In this document: positions 36,737-42,500 of the stretch, piece after piece | Position numbering within the stretch: position 1 is the first letter of the stretch | How the letters are laid out: the number at the start of each line of letters is the position of its first letter | Source: Glandiceps talaboti | Taxonomy: Eukaryota; Hemichordata; Enteropneusta; Spengelidae | Assembly: GCF_964340395.1 (NCBI RefSeq) | Contig: NC_135550.1 | Span: forward strand, 31,016,676 to 31,059,175 | DNA: 42,500 nt | Direction of reading: 5' to 3' | The notes under the pieces: model-generated | Told to the model about the DNA's origin: nothing | Database searches by the model: none | What the model saw: only the letters and a program-made list of their open reading frames with translations | Translations under genes and position numbers: made by a program

Positions 36737-37060
36737 ACCACACCACCACCACCACCACCACCACCACCACCACCACCACCACCACCACCACCACCAAAGG
36801 GACAACCCAGCAGCGGCCACCATTACCCCACAATCACCACCCCACCCCACCCCCACTCCACCACCACCACCACCACCACCACCACCACCACCACCACCAT
36901 TACACCACCACCACCGCACCACCACCACCACTACACCACCACAACCACCACCGCGGCGGCCGCCTCCACCACCACCACCACCACCACCACCGTCGCCGTC
37001 GCCGCCGCCGGCGTCGTCGTCGTCGCCGTCCCCGCCGCTACCAGCACCAGCATCATCATC
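36737..37060. repeat. C-rich compound triplet block (CAC)n/(CGC)n/(CGT)n
   Basis: CAC arrays at 36737-36796, 36856-36899 and 36961-36991 are joined by degenerate CAC/ACC sequence and grade into CGC/CGT and then CAGCAT units. The plus strand is almost free of G until about 36950. Frames of poly-His, poly-Thr, poly-Pro and poly-Arg (to 205 codons) shift composition with the triplets and have no flanking domain, so they are treated as repeat artefacts. Confidence 0.92.
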
Positions 37061-37167
37061 ATTATTATGAGCAGCAGCGTCATCGATATATATACATATT
37101 TACGTGGATCTTTAAGTTTAGTATTTATGAATGTACAATGTACACAATAAATAAGACTTACATTCAA

Positions 37168-37190
37168 AATAAATAAATAAATAAATAACG

Positions 37191-37237
<47 letters not shown>
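37168..37237. repeat. (AAAT)n microsatellite
   Basis: About 17 AAAT units interrupted once by ACGT near 37188. Confidence 0.96.
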
Positions 37238-39237
37238 GGTATTAATAAGTAGTAAACTCAACAGATTAGCACTGGAACTGAATTATTAACCGTGGCGCCT
37301 ATCCACAAACAGTGCTGAACGGTTCAAGTTCGTTTACTTTTACGGCTCTGAGATATAGAGGGATTTTTACAGCCTACTAATATCTGAGTAAATTCCATTC
37401 ATTCAGTCTGATATTGTAGATCCTAAATATACTGTGACCTATGTATAGTAAGTGACCGTTAGACAGATTAAGTATGTGAGTGTGTATGTGTTGGCCTAGG
37501 TAGAACAGTACTCTGTGTGTGTTGCGTGATACACTGATCCAGGTACTCCACGTTGACTTAGCAACGCCAGACAGTTATATTTGCTGCTGTAATGGGAGCA
37601 TGAAACGCAAGACAAACATACATAAACGCAATGTGTATTCTACACCCACCCGCATACCAAACATTGTCCATCCGAAGGCCGAGGAAATTTCAATGCAGTA
37701 CGTTTTAAAATACGAATGCTGTAACGCAAACGAAGGATTACACTACAAACAGTGTATTTTACGCTTCGCTTGCACAACGAACATATCTTGTCCTCTCACT
37801 CTCTCAGGGTCACTTACTGGAGATGGGGTTCGAATGCACAATCTTGCAATAAAAAAAACAGCGCGAAATGAAAACACTCGGTTTGAACGATTGACGTATT
37901 AGAGTCCACTTGCTAGCTTAATGGTTGCTAATAAAGGAGGTTTCGACCTTTAAATCAATTCGGGTATTCATTTTCTATTGTAATCACTCGACAAGGCAAA
38001 CCACTGTCTGTGTTAATTTCAAAAATTGAAAGCGAAAATTACACAATCGTAGTGAAGGTCGATTTTAAACAGAAACTTATTAAATTTGAACGTCGCCCAA
38101 TACAAACAATGGCAATAGCTCATCCAATAATTTTGAAAAAAAAAATCAATGCATCGTCAATGTTTGAGGCAAACACACATCACCAGGCATTGTGCTGTGT
38201 TATTATTGGTTTTTAAAATATTATTTCTCACAAGCACGTGAAGTTCAGATTCTTGTTTATTTCTTGCAACTGACGACCGTCACCATGGCAATGAATAGAG
38301 CGACATAACGCGCGTGTCTATAAAGATGACCTCACATACGCGGAGCGTGGCAGTTAAAAACAATATAACGCCGCGATGCCTCAGATCTTCATGTGAGGCA
38401 ATGCAAACCCAAAGTAATATAATTTACCCAGTGTGCTAATTTGCTCCAGAATATATGGCATACATATCTGTCGCGACACGGCGTCCGATAACGGGGTCGC
38501 CATATGTAGACTTTTAACGTTATATTTTGTCCAAACAGAGGATATCAACGATAAGAAACGACTCTGGAGACTGCTTGGGTCGATTGCTCTTAAAAGACCG
38601 ATGAAAACCATATTCTCCAGTCGCAGACGAATTCCTAACAATAAAAAACGAATATGGCGAAATAACTATACTATACTTTGAAATTCGTAAGCGGGATTAG
38701 CTCTTCAATTTTTAAATTGATCACATATTTCAGTTATCGGTGAAGTCGGTCGATCATGATCCGTTCCATGGAAACGCAAGACCCAATAAAGCCGACAATG
38801 AATGGCTGACACGAATGGATGCTAATGTATACAATAATAAGGGCAGGCTTATTGATCGGCTAAGCATATATCATTAAAATCAGTCCATATGTCAAGGAGA
38901 ATAGCCGTATTTTCGGGAATTTCTCAACGAAATCGGCAAAAAAGCTGTAAAATTTTGGCTATGTCGAAAAGAATAAAGTTACTTGGAGAGTTTTCAGTGA
39001 GAGATTGACGCCCCGAGACGCTATTCATCGGTAAAAATCGACGCGGAAATCAGGACCTTTTGTGGCGCAACAAAGCAATTTATTAAGCATGTAAAAACAG
39101 GAGAAAACTTGTTGAATTATTAATGACGGAGGAGATTACTTTATTCCCTGCTCATAAATGTTTGATGCGGTCTCCCCTTGCCGACTGTTGTCCGGAAACA
39201 ACGGCGATGACAGGTAACGCAACGCTCGCATCTAACC
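37238..39237. other. Intergenic DNA, possible conserved non-coding stretch
   Basis: The 127-codon frame 37519-37902 has no motif and begins with a non-ATG codon. From about 38880 to 39240 the sequence is less AT-rich and free of simple repeats, as regulatory DNA often is, but conservation cannot be judged here. A small TGCCTCA/TGAGGCA stem lies at 38377-38400 and a CACGTG at 38235-38240. Confidence 0.5.
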
Positions 39238-39290
39238 GGCACGTGTCGTGCCAGACAGCGTATATATGCCGCCTCGCTTCGGCAGTCTTT
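39238..39290 (+). promoter_or_regulatory. Candidate core promoter with HES-type site
   Basis: GGCACGTGTC (39238-39247) is followed by TATATAT (39261-39267) and, 23 bp after the TATA start, an initiator-like GGCAGTCT (A at 39284). GGCACG-TGT-CGTGCC also forms a small inverted repeat. The spacing is slightly short for a TATA promoter. No coding frame follows, so it could start a non-coding transcript, a non-coding first exon, or nothing. Confidence 0.25.
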
Positions 39291-39987
39291 TAATGGGTAG
39301 CTATATGTTTTGCCAAACTCTTTTGTTATTCAACAACTTTTAAAAGCCGCCAGTGTTCATACTCGACATTTACTCGCGAAAATGTTACATTTCTTCTCAA
39401 AAAGAACTGATTTGCGGGGAAAATGAATATTACATCAGAAAAATGAATAAATTGAACTTCGGGCGTAACAGACCGAGTAAGAGACTTATTTACTGCCCCT
39501 CAGAGGTTCTTTTGATCTGTGAAGCATAGATTGGACCCGAATGAAAGATATTTGGAGTGGGTATCGCTGACACTATATCTACACACTGACTCTTGAAGCT
39601 TGATCCCTTGAGTGACTGGTGAAAAGCAAAAAGCTTCGAAAATGACGATACAACGAGGATAGACTGAACGACTCCCCACTACTGATATGTACGTGTAATT
39701 ATTTATAGTATACAAAGTAACTCTATATATCAAATTGAAGTGTGTGGTATACACTGAACTAATCGCCTATGTTTGAGGCCAAGTGTACCGTCAAATCCCG
39801 TGGAAATTAATAATAAAACACACTGTTTGCCCACAAACCACAGATGGAGTAAATAATAAATATTTTTCAATATTTGACTCAATATTTATAGATCACAACC
39901 ACGTGTCGTATATTACCCATCTTTCTTACACTCAACAATTGAACTTCCACCACTTATACAAAATTTCCACCTCTAAAGAGAATGGTC
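39291..39987. other. Intergenic DNA, no gene recognised
   Basis: Only short frames (84 codons minus at 39500-39754, 71 codons plus at 39783-39998) without motifs. A CACGTG lies at 39900-39905. Confidence 0.6.
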
Positions 39988-40031
39988 TGTCTGACTGACT
40001 GACTGACTGACTGACTGACTGACTGACTGAC

Positions 40032-40127
<96 letters not shown>

Positions 40128-40145
40128 CGTCCATCCGTCTCGTCT
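39988..40145. repeat. (CTGA)n-(CTGT)n-(CCGT)n tetranucleotide array
   Basis: About 10 CTGA units, then about 23 CTGT units from 40031, ending in CCGT/CCAT/CTCGT variants. Confidence 0.96.
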
Positions 40146-40425
40146 GTTTATTTATAAATGTTTATTTATTCATAATTTATATACAGAACAGAGCAATATT
40201 GATATTATACTTTTCTGTGTTGTGTTATTTTGGTATCGTTATTTTTCTCCAGTTAGTTATGTAACCTAAGGTTTGCTTTATAGTTTATTTTCCCTTTATT
40301 TGAACTATATTTTCATTTTCCAGTAAACACATATGTCCGTACCTTTCCTGTTATCATTGCGATAAATACTAGTAAATTGTTGGATCATTTCTTCATTCTC
40401 TCCTCACGCACGCACAGCCACCCGA
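40146..40425. other. Short AT-rich spacer between arrays
   Basis: No gene or repeat recognised. Confidence 0.6.
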
Positions 40426-40975
<550 letters not shown>

Positions 40976-42237
40976 AGTTAAATGGTCCAGTAATCGGTAC
41001 CAAGTAAATGTCATACATCAACATAACAATAACGTCTTGTCAGGCAATATATCAAGGTCTCTATCTCATCCAATTACGTTCTCTTATTCTAAATTTGAAC
41101 GGTGAAAAACGGTCGAGTAGTCAGCCGAGTGATAGAATTTGCATGTAGTGAACGAACAAAGCATCAAAAATAATGCAATTATTGAGATTCAAGCAAGATA
41201 TTCAGAAGACTAGTTGCTCGACACAAATTTTTCATGTGCTGGGTCGACCAATTATACTATGTCTTCTTTTTTCATTGCGTTTGATTATCTTCAGAAAGGA
41301 CAGTTTTATGGTGGTTTAATCACCAATGGTCGACACTGGTGTACACTGTCAAGAAAGTAACCTATGATTTCCGGTTCGATGAACACTCTTCATGCCATCA
41401 CAGGTTAAAAACCTTCAGATGAGTCAATATCGAACTTGAAAGTGCGTCATTCATTGAAAATTGTAGAAATTAATTACATGTAATGAATGAACCATTGAAG
41501 TCAAGATGAAATCCGCTGTGATTTGACATAGCTCTAACGTTGAAATGAATTCAATAATGATAATACTACATTAATATCAATTTTAAGAAGTTCGGTTATT
41601 TGAAAAATGAAGGAAATAGATTTTGATATATGTCTGAACATCCAAAAAGGGGGAAAGGGGCACGTCGTGACAGTGTGTTAAAGTAGCGGTATTTTACCTG
41701 TACACACCCACTCTAACAAAAGACTACACAGGTGTACATATAGAATACAAAGAAGGAAATTGTACAATTAAAATGATACATGATACTTACTTCTTCAATT
41801 ACGTGTTTACGTTTGACGTTTAAGCATCTTTTGTAAATTTGACTCATAAAGATAGTTGCCTTAACACTATATTGTCTTGTAATTTTAAAAAGGGAACTTA
41901 CTAATGGAACCTGATGGCGAAAACTCCACAGTGCATGAAAGCAAGCAAGGTTATTCCAAAAACTTGCAGGTAGAAGGCCCTTAGCACAGTGAAGAGTTTC
42001 GAACCCGGAGATTTAATTATTCATGTGATAGTAAATTGATCTGTTATCTGGTAAAGGATTGTTATGATATCGATATACTCAGAGGAAAGGACCGAGGAAA
42101 TAAGATTCACAGTCACAGTGGAATGTTCTCAGTTCTTTTCGTTAGCTTCTTCTGTTTCTTAGGACGCTATAACACAAGGACTTGCATTATAGTTGCAACA
42201 AGACAGAGTATTAGAGGATGACTCGCTAACAACACGT
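40976..42237. other. Intergenic DNA, no gene recognised
   Basis: AT-rich, with only a 61-codon frame (42036-42221) that has no motif. Confidence 0.6.
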
Positions 42238-42284
42238 TTAACCATAGACCCTACACCAACGTTGGTGTAGGGTCTATGGTTTAA
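42238..42284. mobile_element. Palindromic element flanked by TTAA
   Basis: ACCATAGACCCTACACCAAC at 42241-42260 is followed with no spacer by its exact reverse complement to 42280, a 40-bp perfect palindrome. TTAA occurs at both edges (42238-42241 and 42281-42284), resembling the TTAA target of piggyBac-type elements, though TTAA is common in AT-rich DNA. A collapsed relative at 15587-15620 shows the sequence is dispersed. It may be a miniature element or the remnant of one; classification is inference. Confidence 0.6.
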
Positions 42285-42500
42285 CAAACAGTTTTCCTAG
42301 AACTCTAGACAATTTCATTGTGCGTGTTTAATGTTAGCACAATATTGGTTTTATACCATAGTGCTTAAACAAAGATCCAGACAGCTTTGTGATATGATCG
42401 ACGTGACCTTTGAGAATACTAGTACATTTCTGAAAAAATCATAGTGTAATAAGTTTTGATATGCCAAAGAATACTAGATGTCACTAATTTCACTTATTTT
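42285..42500. other. Right edge, no feature recognised
   Basis: AT-rich sequence without coding frame or repeat. Confidence 0.6.

Noticed and set aside
36559-37176. 205-codon Thr/His/Pro/Arg-rich frame
   Set aside because: Composition follows the underlying triplet runs and two other frames are also open; no recognisable domain, so treated as repeat.
37519-37902. 127-codon plus-strand frame with several Cys
   Set aside because: Non-ATG start and no spacing resembling a known Cys-rich domain; unsupported.
39265-39290. Resemblance of GCCTCGCTTCGGCAGTCTTTT to the 5' end of U6 snRNA
   Set aside because: Only the CGCTTCGGCAG segment matches; the following conserved U6 sequence is absent.

Overview
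This is an AT-rich, gene-poor stretch of animal nuclear DNA. One protein-coding gene can be supported: an intact, intronless INSM/Nerfin-family (insulinoma-associated) zinc-finger repressor at 20449-21855 on the + strand. Its N-terminal SNAG peptide, six zinc fingers and family-typical spacing mark it as metazoan. The dense di-, tri- and tetranucleotide arrays, fold-back elements and long intergenic spaces suit an invertebrate, perhaps a marine one, but the sequence alone does not fix the phylum.

Layout. 1-19.3 kb is non-coding. It holds a GT array at the left edge, three diverged copies of an interspersed repeat (2.29, 2.87 and 3.38 kb), a TAGA/CATA/CAGA block (6.85-7.09 kb), a complete 129-bp hairpin MITE with a 9-bp target duplication (7.42-7.55 kb), a GAAA array, a 230-bp GTAT array (12.2 kb), four 36-bp tandem repeats (13.1 kb) and a ~385-bp imperfect hairpin (13.7-14.1 kb). 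19.4-20.45 kb is the likely INSM control and 5' leader region, with HES-, POU-, homeodomain- and E-box-type motifs and a 113-codon upstream ORF. 20.45-21.86 kb is the INSM coding region. Its 3' flank has a near poly(A) signal, a distal one, and three miR-9-type seed matches.

24.5-42.5 kb is again repeat-dominated. It contains a compound triplet array (24.5 kb), a 1.5-kb inverted repeat with ~330-bp arms (25.66-27.19 kb), a 4.1-kb satellite of 17-bp monomers with higher-order structure (28.64-32.72 kb), a C-rich triplet block (36.7-37.0 kb), several tetranucleotide arrays (37.2, 40.0, 40.4-40.95 kb) and a palindromic element flanked by TTAA (42.24 kb) with a degenerate relative at 15.6 kb.

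The most notable signals are the higher-order order of variants inside the 17-bp satellite, the two long hairpins, the precise MITE, and four GGCACGTG (HES/Hey-type) sites scattered around a gene class known to act in neurogenesis. Most long open frames elsewhere come from microsatellites and are not genes. Counts, alignments and expectations were made by eye.
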